The translations under genes and the position numbers were made by a program. Below the pieces are notes generated by a model, which made no database searches, was not told the DNA's origin, and worked only from the letters and a program-made list of their open reading frames with translations. From Rhodococcus ruber NBRC 15591 (lineage in GTDB: Bacteria; Actinomycetota; Actinomycetes; Mycobacteriales; Mycobacteriaceae), in assembly GCF_001894945.1 (NCBI RefSeq), contig NZ_BCXE01000023.1:167428-231427 (forward strand): a DNA stretch of 64,000 bases, given 5' to 3'. Positions 8,996-17,291 of the stretch are shown here, in pieces. Numbering within the stretch: position 1 is the first letter of the stretch; each line of letters begins with the position of its first letter.

Positions 8996-10531
8996 ATGGT
9001 GGATTGGGCAGAGGAATGCGACGTCCTCGTCGTGGGATCGGGGGCGGGAGGCTGCTGCGGCGCGTACACCGCCGCCCGTGAGGGACTGTCGGTCGTCCTG
9101 GTCGAGGCCTCCGAGTACTTCGGCGGCACCACCGCCTACTCCGGCGGCGGTGGGGTCTGGTTCCCCACCAACGCCGTGCTGCGACGTGCCGGCGACGACG
9201 ACACCATCGACGACGCCCTGACCTACTACCATGCCGTCGTCGGCGACCGCACCCCCCGCGACCTGCAGGACGCCTACGTCCGTGGCGGCGCACCCCTGAT
9301 CGACTACCTCGAGGCCGACGAGGACATCGAGTTCACGGCCTACCCGTGGCCGGACTACTTCGGCAAGGCTCCCAAGGCCAGCGCGAAGGGCCGTCACATC
9401 GCACCGACCCCGCGGTCCGTCGCCGACGACCCGGAACTCAACGAATCCGTCCGCGGGCCGCTGGGTCGCGAGCGCAACGGGGATCCGTTGCCGGACAAGC
9501 TGATCGGTGGGCGTGCCCTCATCGGCCGGTTCCTGGTCGCCATGCGCAAGTACCCGAACGTGCAGCTGCACCGGAACACGCCGCTCGAGGAACTCGTCGT
9601 CGAGGACGGCGCCGTGGTCGGCGCGATCGTCTCCCACGGCGAGCAGCGGCGCGCGGTGCGGGCCCGCAAGGGCGTCGTGCTCGCCGCCGGCGGATTCGAC
9701 CACAACGACGAGATGCGCGCACGGTACGGCGTCCCCGGCGCGGCCCGCGATTCGATGGGGCCGTGGTCCAACCTCGGCAAGGCCCACCAGGCGGCCATCG
9801 CGATCGGTGCCGACGTCGACCTGATGAGCGAGGCGTGGTGGTCGCCGGGGCTGACCCACCCCGACGGGCGCTCGGCCTTCGCGCTGTGCTTCACCGGCGG
9901 CATCTTCGTCGACCAGGACGGCAATCGCTTCACCAACGAGTACGCGCCCTACGACCGGCTCGGCCGCGACATCATCGCCCGCATGGACAAGGGCGAGATG
10001 ACGCTGCCGTTCTGGATGATCTACGACGACCGGAGCGGGGTGGTGCCGCCGATCGCGGCGACGAACGTTCCGCTCGTGGAGACCGAGAAGTACGAGGCGG
10101 CGGGACTGTGGAAGACCGCCGACACGCTCGCCGAACTCGCCGGGCAGATCGGGGTGTCGGCCGAGGCGCTCGAGGCGACCGTCGCACGGTTCAACCGCCT
10201 CGCCGCCGGCGGCGTCGACGAGGACTTCGGCCGCGGGGACGAGCCCTACGACGTGGCGTTCACCGGCGGCGGTTCGGCGCTGGTCCCGATCGAGAAGGGC
10301 CCGTTCCACGCCGCGCAGTTCGGCATCTCGGACCTCGGCACCAAGGGCGGCCTGCGCACCGACACCGTCGGCCGCGTGCTCGACGGCGCCGGGACGTCCA
10401 TCCCCGGGCTGTACGCGGCGGGCAACACGATGGCCGCCCCGAGCGGCACCGTCTACCCCGGCGGCGGCAACCCGATCGGCACCAGCGCGTTGTTCGCCCA
10501 CCTGGCGGTCCGGCACATGGCCGGCGCGTAA
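8996..10531 (+). CDS. kstD: 3-ketosteroid Delta1-dehydrogenase-family flavoprotein
   Basis: I start at ATG 8996 (MVDWAEECDV) with gaaagg upstream; the frame opens earlier at 8960. The 511 residues carry an N-terminal FAD dinucleotide motif VVGSGAGG (13-20), an E-A-S acidic end of strand 2, a GGGGVWFPTN segment, VVLAAGGFDHN in mid-protein, and the C-terminal YPGGGNPIGTSALFAHLA flavin/active-site loop typical of KstD enzymes. KstD inserts the C1-C2 double bond in ring A of 3-ketosteroids, prompting ring B opening. Rhodococci have several KstD paralogues and I cannot tell which one this is; a related Delta4-dehydrogenase is the main alternative. No KstR box precedes it. Confidence 0.8.
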   Translation: MVDWAEECDVLVVGSGAGGCCGAYTAAREGLSVVLVEASEYFGGTTAYSGGGGVWFPTNAVLRRAGDDDTIDDALTYYHAVVGDRTPRDLQDAYVRGGAPLIDYLEADEDIEFTAYPWPDYFGKAPKASAKGRHIAPTPRSVADDPELNESVRGPLGRERNGDPLPDKLIGGRALIGRFLVAMRKYPNVQLHRNTPLEELVVEDGAVVGAIVSHGEQRRAVRARKGVVLAAGGFDHNDEMRARYGVPGAARDSMGPWSNLGKAHQAAIAIGADVDLMSEAWWSPGLTHPDGRSAFALCFTGGIFVDQDGNRFTNEYAPYDRLGRDIIARMDKGEMTLPFWMIYDDRSGVVPPIAATNVPLVETEKYEAAGLWKTADTLAELAGQIGVSAEALEATVARFNRLAAGGVDEDFGRGDEPYDVAFTGGGSALVPIEKGPFHAAQFGISDLGTKGGLRTDTVGRVLDGAGTSIPGLYAAGNTMAAPSGTVYPGGGNPIGTSALFAHLAVRHMAGA

Positions 10532-10595
10532 GGACGACGCCGGCCGCCCGGTCCCGCTCAGTGGGTCCTGCGTCACACTCGGCGTACTCCGTCCG

Positions 10596-10619
10596 TACGG
10601 TTCACACCGACGAACCGTA
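10596..10619 (+). promoter_or_regulatory. Inverted repeat upstream of the MFS gene (candidate operator)
   Basis: TACGGTTC (10596-10603) and GAACCGTA (10612-10619) are perfect 8-bp arms around an 8-bp spacer, ending 9 bp before the MFS start codon. This size and place fit a repressor site or an RNA hairpin over the RBS. No regulator gene lies next to it, so the binding protein is unknown. Confidence 0.5.
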
Positions 10620-10628
10620 GGAGTATTC

Positions 10629-12065
10629 ATGAGTACATCGTTGGCACCCGAACGGGCACCCTCGACCCGTGCCGAACGCCGCTACGAGCGGACCCGACCC
10701 GTGTGGGCGGTGGTGGCCATTCTCATCGCCGTCGAAGTCATCAGCGCATTCGAGACGTCGATGATGTACGCGGCGCTGCCGACGTTCGCCCGGGTCTTCG
10801 AGGCGGACGCCTCCGCGGTCGGATGGACCGTGACGGCGTTTCTGCTGGTGGCGGCGGCCTCGGCGGCAGTGTGCGGCCGGCTCGGCGACATGTACGGTCG
10901 CGAACGGGTGCTGATGTTCGTGCTGGCCTGCGCCGCCACCGGCTCGATCGTCAGCATGGCGTTCGGGACCCTCGAGGCCATCATCGCCGGCCGGGCGATC
11001 CAGGGGGTGGCGGGCGCGATCCTGCCGCTGTGCATCGGGCTCGCCCGTGAGCACCTGCCCGCGGAACGCGTCCCGATGGCCGTCGCACTGATCTCCGGAT
11101 CCGCCGTCGCGGCCGGGGCCGCCTCCCTGCTCGTCGCCGGCATTCTCATCGACCTCGGGGACTGGCGGTACATCTTCGTCGTCGCCGCGGCGTACGCCGT
11201 CGCCTGCATCTTCCTGGTCGAGGCCGTGCTGCCGTGGCGACGCCGCCACCACCACCGGCAGCCGATCGACGTGGTGGGCGCGGCCGGCCTGGCGACGGCC
11301 GTGGCCGCCGTCCTGTTCGGGTTGACCCAGAGCCGCGCCTGGGGCTGGAGCGACGGCCGCGTCCTCGCGCCGATCGTCGTCGGTACGGCGATCTTCGCCT
11401 GGTGGGTGTGGTGGGAGCTCGGCCGGCCGTCCCCGATCGTGAACCTGCGCCTGCTCGCCGAACGCAACGTCGCGCTGACGATGCTCGCCGGGGTGGCCCT
11501 CGGCGTCGGACCGATCGGGGTCGGGACGATGATCATCCCGATCATCATGCAGAGCCCCACCTCCGCGCCGTTCGGCCTCGGACTCACACCCACCTACGCC
11601 GGAACGCTGTCGTTCGTCGGCGCGATGATCGGCATGGCGTTCACGCCCGTCGCGGGCCGGATCGCCGCCGCGGTGGGGGCACGGTCGTCGCTGCTGCTCG
11701 GCAGCGTGGTGTTCCTCGTGGCGTGCGCCGGATTCTTCTTCTTCCGGGCCTCGGTGCTCGGGATGACGCTGCTGGTGGTGGCCGTCTCGGTGGCGACGGC
11801 GTTCGCGTACACCGCGCTGCCGAACCTGCTCGTCGAGTCCGTCCCGGAACACAACACGAGCGAGATGGCCGGCAGCCAGACCGTGCTGCGCACCGCCGCG
11901 TCGGCCGTGGGCACCTCGGTGGCGTCGCTCCTGCTCGCGTCCCTGGTGGTGCCGGGGACGGCCACGCCGACGGTGGCCGCACTCGGGGCCGTCTGCACGA
12001 TGCTGGTGCTGTCCTGCGCCGTGACGATCGTCCTGGGCTCGGCGATCAGGTATCGCCGCGCGTGA
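10629..12065 (+). CDS. MFS drug/proton antiporter-type transporter (DHA2 / EmrB-QacA-like)
   Basis: A 478-residue, very hydrophobic protein with about 14 predicted membrane helices. The MFS signature RLGDMYGRERVLMF follows helix 2 and a paired RIQGVAGAILPL region resembles the DHA2 motif C area. The start ATG follows taggagtattc. It sits between kstD and a convergent gene whose end it overlaps by 20 bp. Substrate cannot be deduced; location inside the sterol cluster allows a steroid or metabolite exporter role, which is only an inference. Confidence 0.75.
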   Translation: MSTSLAPERAPSTRAERRYERTRPVWAVVAILIAVEVISAFETSMMYAALPTFARVFEADASAVGWTVTAFLLVAAASAAVCGRLGDMYGRERVLMFVLACAATGSIVSMAFGTLEAIIAGRAIQGVAGAILPLCIGLAREHLPAERVPMAVALISGSAVAAGAASLLVAGILIDLGDWRYIFVVAAAYAVACIFLVEAVLPWRRRHHHRQPIDVVGAAGLATAVAAVLFGLTQSRAWGWSDGRVLAPIVVGTAIFAWWVWWELGRPSPIVNLRLLAERNVALTMLAGVALGVGPIGVGTMIIPIIMQSPTSAPFGLGLTPTYAGTLSFVGAMIGMAFTPVAGRIAAAVGARSSLLLGSVVFLVACAGFFFFRASVLGMTLLVVAVSVATAFAYTALPNLLVESVPEHNTSEMAGSQTVLRTAASAVGTSVASLLLASLVVPGTATPTVAALGAVCTMLVLSCAVTIVLGSAIRYRRA

Positions 12066-12645
12066 CGTCCCGCCGGTCCAGCAGCGCCAGATCGCCGGGC
12101 ACGTCGACGTCTCCCGGATCGGCGAGACCCGTGCAGTCCAGCCGCCGCACCCGGTCGCGGTGGCCGGCGAGGAATCGCCGGGCACCCTCGTCGCCGACGG
12201 CCTCCCGGGCCGCCGCCTCGGCATCACGCCGGTCGAACACCACAGGATGGCCGGGGCGGTCGCCGAACATCGGCACGGTGATCGTGCCGGGGCGGTGCGC
12301 GGCCAGCACGGTTCGGACGAGTCCGGCGGTGATGCCGGGAAAGTCGACGACGGTCAGGGCGATCACCTCGTGGCCCGTCGTGGCGTCCATCCCGGCCCGC
12401 AGCGACGTCGACATCCCCTCGGCCCAGCGCGGATTGACGACGGTTCGGATGCCGGGCGGGCACGCGGCGACGACGTCGTCGGCGTAGGCGCCGGCGACCA
12501 CCGTGATCTCGTCGCAGCCCCCGGCGGTGAGCGCGGCCACCACGGTGTGCAGCAGCGGGTGGCCGCGGTGGGGGAGCAGTGCTTTCGCGCGCCCGCCCAG
12601 TCGCGTGCCGCCCCCCGCCGCGAGGACGATCCCGCCGACGGTCAT
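12046..12645 (-). CDS. MobA/MocA-like nucleotidyltransferase
   Basis: The 199-residue product begins with the NTP-transferase signature IVLAAGGGTRLGG-x-x-KALLP, has a VVDFPG segment that corresponds to the metal-binding loop, and a GHPVVFDR motif, all typical of the molybdenum-cofactor cytidylyl/guanylyltransferase-like family (MocA/MobA-like). It lies 9 bp after the NTF2-like gene and is probably the last gene of the ltp operon. A link to molybdenum enzymes is not supported by neighbours here. The usual aspartates of MocA are partly conserved; the substrate is uncertain. Confidence 0.7.
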   Translation of the reverse strand: MTVGGIVLAAGGGTRLGGRAKALLPHRGHPLLHTVVAALTAGGCDEITVVAGAYADDVVAACPPGIRTVVNPRWAEGMSTSLRAGMDATTGHEVIALTVVDFPGITAGLVRTVLAAHRPGTITVPMFGDRPGHPVVFDRRDAEAAAREAVGDEGARRFLAGHRDRVRRLDCTGLADPGDVDVPGDLALLDRRDVTRGDT

Positions 12646-12654
12646 GGCCGGACT

Positions 12655-13083
12655 CTAGCCGCGCGCCGCCCCGGCTGCGGGGCGAACCGTCTTCATGGCC
12701 CGCTCGACTTCCCAGAAGGCGCGCAGCGACGCGATCCGGCCGTCGTCGTCCACGCGGTAGACGAACACGCCCTCGGCGTCGATCACGTTGCCGCCGAGGG
12801 TGGTGCGGATGGTGCCGATGTTGACGCACTCGTCGCCGCACACCAGCACGTCGTCGACGAGGAACTCGAGCCGGTCGGTGTTCGCGATGGTCATGTCGTA
12901 GAAGCGCGAGATCGCCTCGCGCCCGTGGTGCCCCGTGCCCTCCGGGTCGAACCCGGACGGACCGACCGGGTCCTCGACGACCCCGTTCTCGGCGAACAGC
13001 GCCAGCCACTCGTCCTTGCGCTTCCCGCTGGCCGCGGCCTGGGACGCCCGCGCGGCCACCCGCGCCGGATGTTCGTCGCTCAT
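12655..13083 (-). CDS. NTF2-like / SnoaL-fold protein
   Basis: I start at MSDEHPARVA (ATG 13083), overlapping the stop of the upstream oxidoreductase (ATGA). The 142-residue protein fits the nuclear-transport-factor-2 fold: an N-terminal helix pair, a WLALFAENGVVEDPVGP segment and beta strands with FYDMTIANTDRLEF and FVYRVDDDGRI. This fold includes Delta5-3-ketosteroid isomerases, limonene-epoxide hydrolases and polyketide cyclases. Given the operon with ltp3/ltp4, a steroid-CoA isomerase or hydratase-like function is possible but not shown. Confidence 0.7.
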   Translation of the reverse strand: MSDEHPARVAARASQAAASGKRKDEWLALFAENGVVEDPVGPSGFDPEGTGHHGREAISRFYDMTIANTDRLEFLVDDVLVCGDECVNIGTIRTTLGGNVIDAEGVFVYRVDDDGRIASLRAFWEVERAMKTVRPAAGAARG

Positions 13084-13961
13084 GCCTGCTCCCTTCGATG
13101 GATGTACCTGTCGGCGAATCTGTGCAGGGACTCCTGCTTCGCCTCGAGGGGACTGTCGAAGCCGTGCCCGTCGAAGATCCACGGCACCACGATGATGTCG
13201 GTGACCCCGGCGTCCTCGAGTTCGGCGTACCCCGCGCTGCCGAACCGGTCGACGCACACGGCCTGGATCTCGAACGGCTCGTCGGCGCGGCCGTATTCGG
13301 CGCGCAGTTCGCGCAGTCGCGCGACCACGTCGACGAGGTCGTCGAAGCGGATCATCGCCGAGGTCCAGCCGTCGCCGATCCGGGCCGCGCGGCGCAGCGC
13401 GACGTCGGTGTGGCCGCCGATGTAGAACGGCACCGGTGCGCTGGGGGCAGGGCTCATCTGCAGGCGGTCGAAGTCGAAGAACTCGCCGTGGTGTTCGACC
13501 ATGCCGCCGCCGAGGATGAGCCTGATGACCTCGATCATCTCGTCGACCCGCTTGCCGCGCCGCGCGTACGGGACGCCGCACCACTCGAATTCCTCCGGGG
13601 CCCAGCCGATTCCCACGCCGAAGCCGAAGCGGTTCCCGGTCAGGTTGGCGACCGACCCGACCTGGCGGGCCAGCAGCACGGGGTTGCGGGAGCCGAGCTT
13701 GAGGACCTGGGTGTAGAACCGGAGCGTCGACGTGACCGCCCCCATCGCGGCCGCGGCGATCAACGGATCCACCCACGGGGTGTCCTCGGTCCACATCCGC
13801 GACCCGTCGGGAGTGTACGGGTAGTCGACGCTCTGCTTCTCCATGTAGAACAGGGAGTCGGGCAGCGCGATCGAGGCGAACCCGCACTCTTCGGCAGTGC
13901 GGGCCAGGTCGGCGAGTTGATCGAGCGGCGTCATCGCGACGCCGACGGTGAAGTCCACCAC
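13080..13961 (-). CDS. LLM-class flavin/F420-dependent oxidoreductase
   Basis: A 293-residue luciferase-like TIM-barrel protein (start GTG 13961 or 13958). Typical parts are the N-terminal GVAMTPLDQLADLARTAEECGF, GFGVGIGWAPEEFEWCGV in the middle and FYIGGHTDVALRRAARIGDGW, which matches the F420-dependent subgroup. It lies between ltp3 (9-bp gap) and the NTF2-like gene (4-bp overlap). It may reduce or oxidise a sterol side-chain CoA intermediate; this is inferred from the operon. An FMN-dependent role is the alternative. Confidence 0.75.
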   Translation of the reverse strand: MVDFTVGVAMTPLDQLADLARTAEECGFASIALPDSLFYMEKQSVDYPYTPDGSRMWTEDTPWVDPLIAAAAMGAVTSTLRFYTQVLKLGSRNPVLLARQVGSVANLTGNRFGFGVGIGWAPEEFEWCGVPYARRGKRVDEMIEVIRLILGGGMVEHHGEFFDFDRLQMSPAPSAPVPFYIGGHTDVALRRAARIGDGWTSAMIRFDDLVDVVARLRELRAEYGRADEPFEIQAVCVDRFGSAGYAELEDAGVTDIIVVPWIFDGHGFDSPLEAKQESLHRFADRYIHRREQA

Positions 13962-13970
13962 GGTCCGTGC

Positions 13971-15146
13971 CTATCGTTCCGGTCGGTCCGAGCTGACGAC
14001 CCACATCGAGAAGTACTGCGAGCCACCACCGTACGCATGCCCGAGCGCCTTGCGCGCACCGTCGACCTGATGTTCCCCGGCGCGGTGCATCACCTGCATC
14101 GCCGCCTCGGCGAATCGGATCATTCCGGACGCGCCGATCGGGTTGGACGAGAGCACCCCGCCGGACATGTTGACCGGCAGCTGACCACCGAGTGCCGTTT
14201 CCCCGGACTCGGTGAGCTTCCAGCCGGAACGTTCCGGGGTGAAGCCGAGGTTCTCGAGCCACATCGGTTCGAACCACGAGAAGGGGACGTAGATCTCGGC
14301 GCAGTCGATCTCGGTGAGCGGGTCGGTGATCCCCGCGGCCTTCCACAGCGCCGCCGCGGCCATCCGGCCCGCCTCGGGGTTGACCTGGTCGCGTCCCGCG
14401 TACGTGGTCGGCTCGGTTCGCATCGCGGTGGCGTGGATCCACGCGACGCCCCGGCCCTGCGCCTCGACTGCCGCGGCCGAGTCCTCGTCGCCGATCACCA
14501 CGGCGCACGCGCCGTCCGACGAGGGGCAGGTCTCGTCGTAGCGGATGGGGTCCCACAGCATCTGCGACGCCTGCACCGACTCGAGCGTGATGTCCGGCTG
14601 CTTGAGGTGCGCGTAGGGGTTCTTCGCGCCGTTGAGGCGGTCCTTGACGGCCACCATCGCGCCGATGTGCTCGGGGGCGCCCGAGCGCCGGATGTAGGAG
14701 CGCACGTGGGGGGCGAAGTAGCCACCGGCGCCCGCCCCGACCGGCATGGTGAACGGCACCGGGGTGGACAACGCCCACATGGCGTTCGATTCGGACTGCT
14801 TCTCCCACGCCACGGCCAGCACCCGTCGGTGCACGCCGGCCTGGACGAGGCTGGCGGCGACGTTGGCGGTGGACCCGCCGACCGACCCGGCGGTGTGGAC
14901 CCGCAGCATGGGCTTGCCGGTGGCGCCGATCGCGTCGACCATGCCCAGTTCGGGCATCATCACGCCCTCGAACAGGTCCGGGGCCTTGCCGATGACGACG
15001 GCGTCGATGTCGTCCCAGCCCACGTCCGCGTCCGCGAGCGCCCGGTCGATCGCCTCGCGGACGAGACCGGACATCGACACGTCGTGCCGTTTGGCGACGT
15101 AGTGGGTCTGTCCCGTGCCGAGGACAGCGGCGAGTTGCTTGCCCAT
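13971..15146 (-). CDS. ltp3: Thiolase-fold steroid aldolase / lipid-transfer protein Ltp3
   Basis: The real start is MGKQLAAVLG (ATG 15146); upstream open frame is the shadow of ltp4. The 391 residues have the SCP-2 thiolase fold. At the place of the thiolase nucleophile the sequence reads VHTAGSVGGST, without cysteine, so it is not a thiolase and fits the Ltp aldolase group. The C-terminal GHAYGGGSQYFSM replaces the thiolase Cys-Gly-Gly loop. Ltp3 and Ltp4 were reported in Rhodococcus to be needed for C24-branched sterol side chains. The stop-start overlap with ltp4 is TGATG. Confidence 0.85.
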   Translation of the reverse strand: MGKQLAAVLGTGQTHYVAKRHDVSMSGLVREAIDRALADADVGWDDIDAVVIGKAPDLFEGVMMPELGMVDAIGATGKPMLRVHTAGSVGGSTANVAASLVQAGVHRRVLAVAWEKQSESNAMWALSTPVPFTMPVGAGAGGYFAPHVRSYIRRSGAPEHIGAMVAVKDRLNGAKNPYAHLKQPDITLESVQASQMLWDPIRYDETCPSSDGACAVVIGDEDSAAAVEAQGRGVAWIHATAMRTEPTTYAGRDQVNPEAGRMAAAALWKAAGITDPLTEIDCAEIYVPFSWFEPMWLENLGFTPERSGWKLTESGETALGGQLPVNMSGGVLSSNPIGASGMIRFAEAAMQVMHRAGEHQVDGARKALGHAYGGGSQYFSMWVVSSDRPER

Positions 15147-16207
15147 CAGTTGCGTCCCTCCAGAACTGCTACCAGATTCTGTTGCAGCACAGCCCCACTC
15201 GTCGCGTGTGCGAGCGCACGTCCGGCGCGGCCGTCCATGATCGCCTGCGCGGCGCAGCCGATGCGTTCGAGTCCGCCGGAGAACATGGGGTTGCCGGTGA
15301 GCGGACCCCCGGTCGGGTTGACCGCCGTCGCGCCCGAGAGGCCGAGCGCCTCGCGCAGGATCAGCTCCTGATGCGTGAACGGGGCGTGCAACTCGGCGAC
15401 GTCGAAGGCGGTGTCCCCGCCGGTCACCGCCGCGGCGGCCGCGGCGGCGGACGGTGCCTGCGTCAGGTCCCGCGAGCCGAAGTTCGGGGTGTCGATGCGG
15501 TGCTCGATGCCGGTGATCCAGGCGGGGTTCTCGCACAGCTCGCGGGCCCGGTCGCCGGTGGCGAGCACGACGGCGGCGGCGCCGTCGGTGACCGGGGCGC
15601 AGTCGTGCCTTCGCAACGGGTCGGCGACGTAGGGCCGGTCGAGCAGTTCCTCGACCGTGACGTCGCCGCTGATCTGGGCATTCGGATTGTCCTTGGCGGC
15701 GGCCCGCGCGCGGACGGCGACCTGCGCCATGTCCTCCTCCGTCCACGTGCCGGCGTCGAGTCCGAACCGGGCCTGCAGCCCGGCGAGCGAGACGGAGTCG
15801 AGGCCGAGCGGTGCGACGAGGTACGGGTCGAGCTGCACGCCGAGGACCTGGCGCAGCGTGCCCGCCGAGGACTTGCCGAAGCCGTACACGAGCGCGGTGT
15901 CGACCTCCCCGGTGAGCAGCTTGACCCACGCCTCGTACAGCGCCCAGGCGGCGTCCATCTCGACGTGGGATTCGTTGATCGGCGGCACCGCGCCGAGCGC
16001 GTCCACGGCGGAGATGAACGAGAACGCCCGGCCGGCCAGGTAGTCCGACGAGCCCGAACACCAGAAACCGATGTCGGACTTGGTGATACCCAGCTTGTCG
16101 TAGAGCTCCCGGAAGCACGGGACGAGCATCTCGACGCCGTTGGTGGTGCCGGTGGTCTCGCGCACGTGAGGTGCCTGCGCGAAGCCGACGACTGCGATGT
16201 CTGTCAT
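15146..16207 (-). CDS. ltp4: Thiolase-fold steroid aldolase / lipid-transfer protein Ltp4
   Basis: A 353-residue SCP-2 thiolase-like protein. The thiolase nucleophile region reads ESHVEMDAAWAL with no cysteine, and the usual C-terminal GHP is replaced by the NPTGGPLTGNP and HATSG segments, as in aldolases such as Ltp2. It is coupled to ltp3 (1-bp overlap) and preceded at 16 bp by a DUF35 gene. The likely active unit is a complex of Ltp4, Ltp3 and the DUF35 protein, by analogy with Ltp2-ChsH2. Orthologue position is Rv3522. Confidence 0.83.
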   Translation of the reverse strand: MTDIAVVGFAQAPHVRETTGTTNGVEMLVPCFRELYDKLGITKSDIGFWCSGSSDYLAGRAFSFISAVDALGAVPPINESHVEMDAAWALYEAWVKLLTGEVDTALVYGFGKSSAGTLRQVLGVQLDPYLVAPLGLDSVSLAGLQARFGLDAGTWTEEDMAQVAVRARAAAKDNPNAQISGDVTVEELLDRPYVADPLRRHDCAPVTDGAAAVVLATGDRARELCENPAWITGIEHRIDTPNFGSRDLTQAPSAAAAAAAVTGGDTAFDVAELHAPFTHQELILREALGLSGATAVNPTGGPLTGNPMFSGGLERIGCAAQAIMDGRAGRALAHATSGAVLQQNLVAVLEGRN

Positions 16208-16223
16208 GGTGGGCGCGGCTCCC

Positions 16224-17201
16224 TTACAGGTGGTGTTCGAAGGTCTCGTAGGCGGCGTCCGGCTCGCCGGTCGGCCGGAAGTACTCGATGTTGCGCAGCG
16301 TGTAGTCCCACTCCTCGCGCGGGCGCCACTTCGCCTCCACCCGCATGCCCATGCGCACCTCGGAGGCGTCGCACTCGAGGATCAGGTGCAGGAACGGGAT
16401 GTCGGCACCGTCGAGCAGCACGTACGCCGCGACGTAGGGCGGCGTGATCTGCTGCCCGAGAAACGGCACGTTGACGATGCAGAACGTGGTCACGATGCCC
16501 TTGTCGGACACCTCGACCTGCTCGCGGGTGGGGATGCCGTCGGTGGGGTTCGCGCCGCGCGGCGGGATGTAGACCTTGCCGCCGGGACCGGTGCGCCCGC
16601 CGATCAGTCGGCCCTCGGCCAGCCCGCGCAGGTAGTAGGACTCCTCGGACGACGCGCTGTGCGTGTAGTGCAGGTCCAGCGGGGTGATCATCATCGTCAC
16701 CGGTTCGCCGGAGTCCTCCGGCCGCACCGTCACGGTGCCGGCCTCGCCGGGCTCGAACCCGGCGATGTCGCGGATGTGGCCGACGCGGTCGTCGGCCCAG
16801 CGCACGCGCACCCGCATCCCGGTGCGCATGTCCGCCGGGTCGGGGACGTCGACCGCGTGCAGCAGCGTCGTGTCGGCCCCGTCCAACTGGATCAGCGCCC
16901 ACGCGAAGGGACGGTCGAACGGCTGGCCCGGCAACGGATCCGGATTCCAGGTCCAGCTGCGAACCGTGCCGCTCTGCCCGACCTCGACGAAGTCGGTGAG
17001 CGGTTCGTGGGTGACCGCGTCGAACTCCGGGGGCGGCACGAGGACTCGTCCGTCCGAACCGCGGGCGCCGAGGATTCGTCCGTCGCGCAGACCGGTGACG
17101 AACGCGCCGACGGTCGGCCCCGTGGATCGGGTGTAGTCGAACTTCAGGTTCAGTGGTGCGCTCAGCGGTTTCTCCGCGGTCGCGCTCTTTCCCAGGCTCA
17201 C
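16224..17201 (-). CDS. Duplicated OB-fold (DUF35) protein, Ltp partner
   Basis: I choose GTG 17201 (VSLGKSATAE) as start; a promoter just upstream predicts a transcript starting at or next to this codon, so the mRNA is probably leaderless. The 325 residues contain two DUF35-like halves: about 60-165 (VEVGQSGTVRSWTWN ... GMRVRVRW) and 185-300 (VEVSDKGIVTTFCIV ... GMRVEAKW). DUF35 domains bind thiolase-fold partners and CoA ligands (for example ChsH2 with Ltp2). It is first in the operon DUF35-ltp4-ltp3-LLM-NTF2 and corresponds to Rv3521. The zinc-ribbon cysteines of many DUF35 proteins are not seen. Confidence 0.78.
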   Translation of the reverse strand: MSLGKSATAEKPLSAPLNLKFDYTRSTGPTVGAFVTGLRDGRILGARGSDGRVLVPPPEFDAVTHEPLTDFVEVGQSGTVRSWTWNPDPLPGQPFDRPFAWALIQLDGADTTLLHAVDVPDPADMRTGMRVRVRWADDRVGHIRDIAGFEPGEAGTVTVRPEDSGEPVTMMITPLDLHYTHSASSEESYYLRGLAEGRLIGGRTGPGGKVYIPPRGANPTDGIPTREQVEVSDKGIVTTFCIVNVPFLGQQITPPYVAAYVLLDGADIPFLHLILECDASEVRMGMRVEAKWRPREEWDYTLRNIEYFRPTGEPDAAYETFEHHL

Positions 17202-17208
17202 AACTTCG

Positions 17209-17237
17209 AGTAGAACAGGTTCTAGAGACGGTGGCAA
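17209..17237 (-). promoter_or_regulatory. KstR-controlled promoter of the DUF35-ltp operon
   Basis: TAGAACAGGTTCTA at 17211-17224 matches the KstR pattern fully. On the minus strand TTGCCA (17232-17237), 17 bp and TCTACT (17209-17214) form a plausible promoter whose start site would fall at about 17202, beside the GTG start codon. The same operator can serve the divergent gene at 17292. Confidence 0.75.
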
Positions 17238-17291
17238 GGGTACTGTCCGAGCAGCGGTGCCTTCGGCCCACCCCGAAAGGAATGGTGTGCA

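Noticed and set aside
8575..9081. A 168-codon frame between cyp125 and kstD
   Set aside because: Arg/Gly/Pro-rich composition, no RBS or domain, and overlap with kstD.
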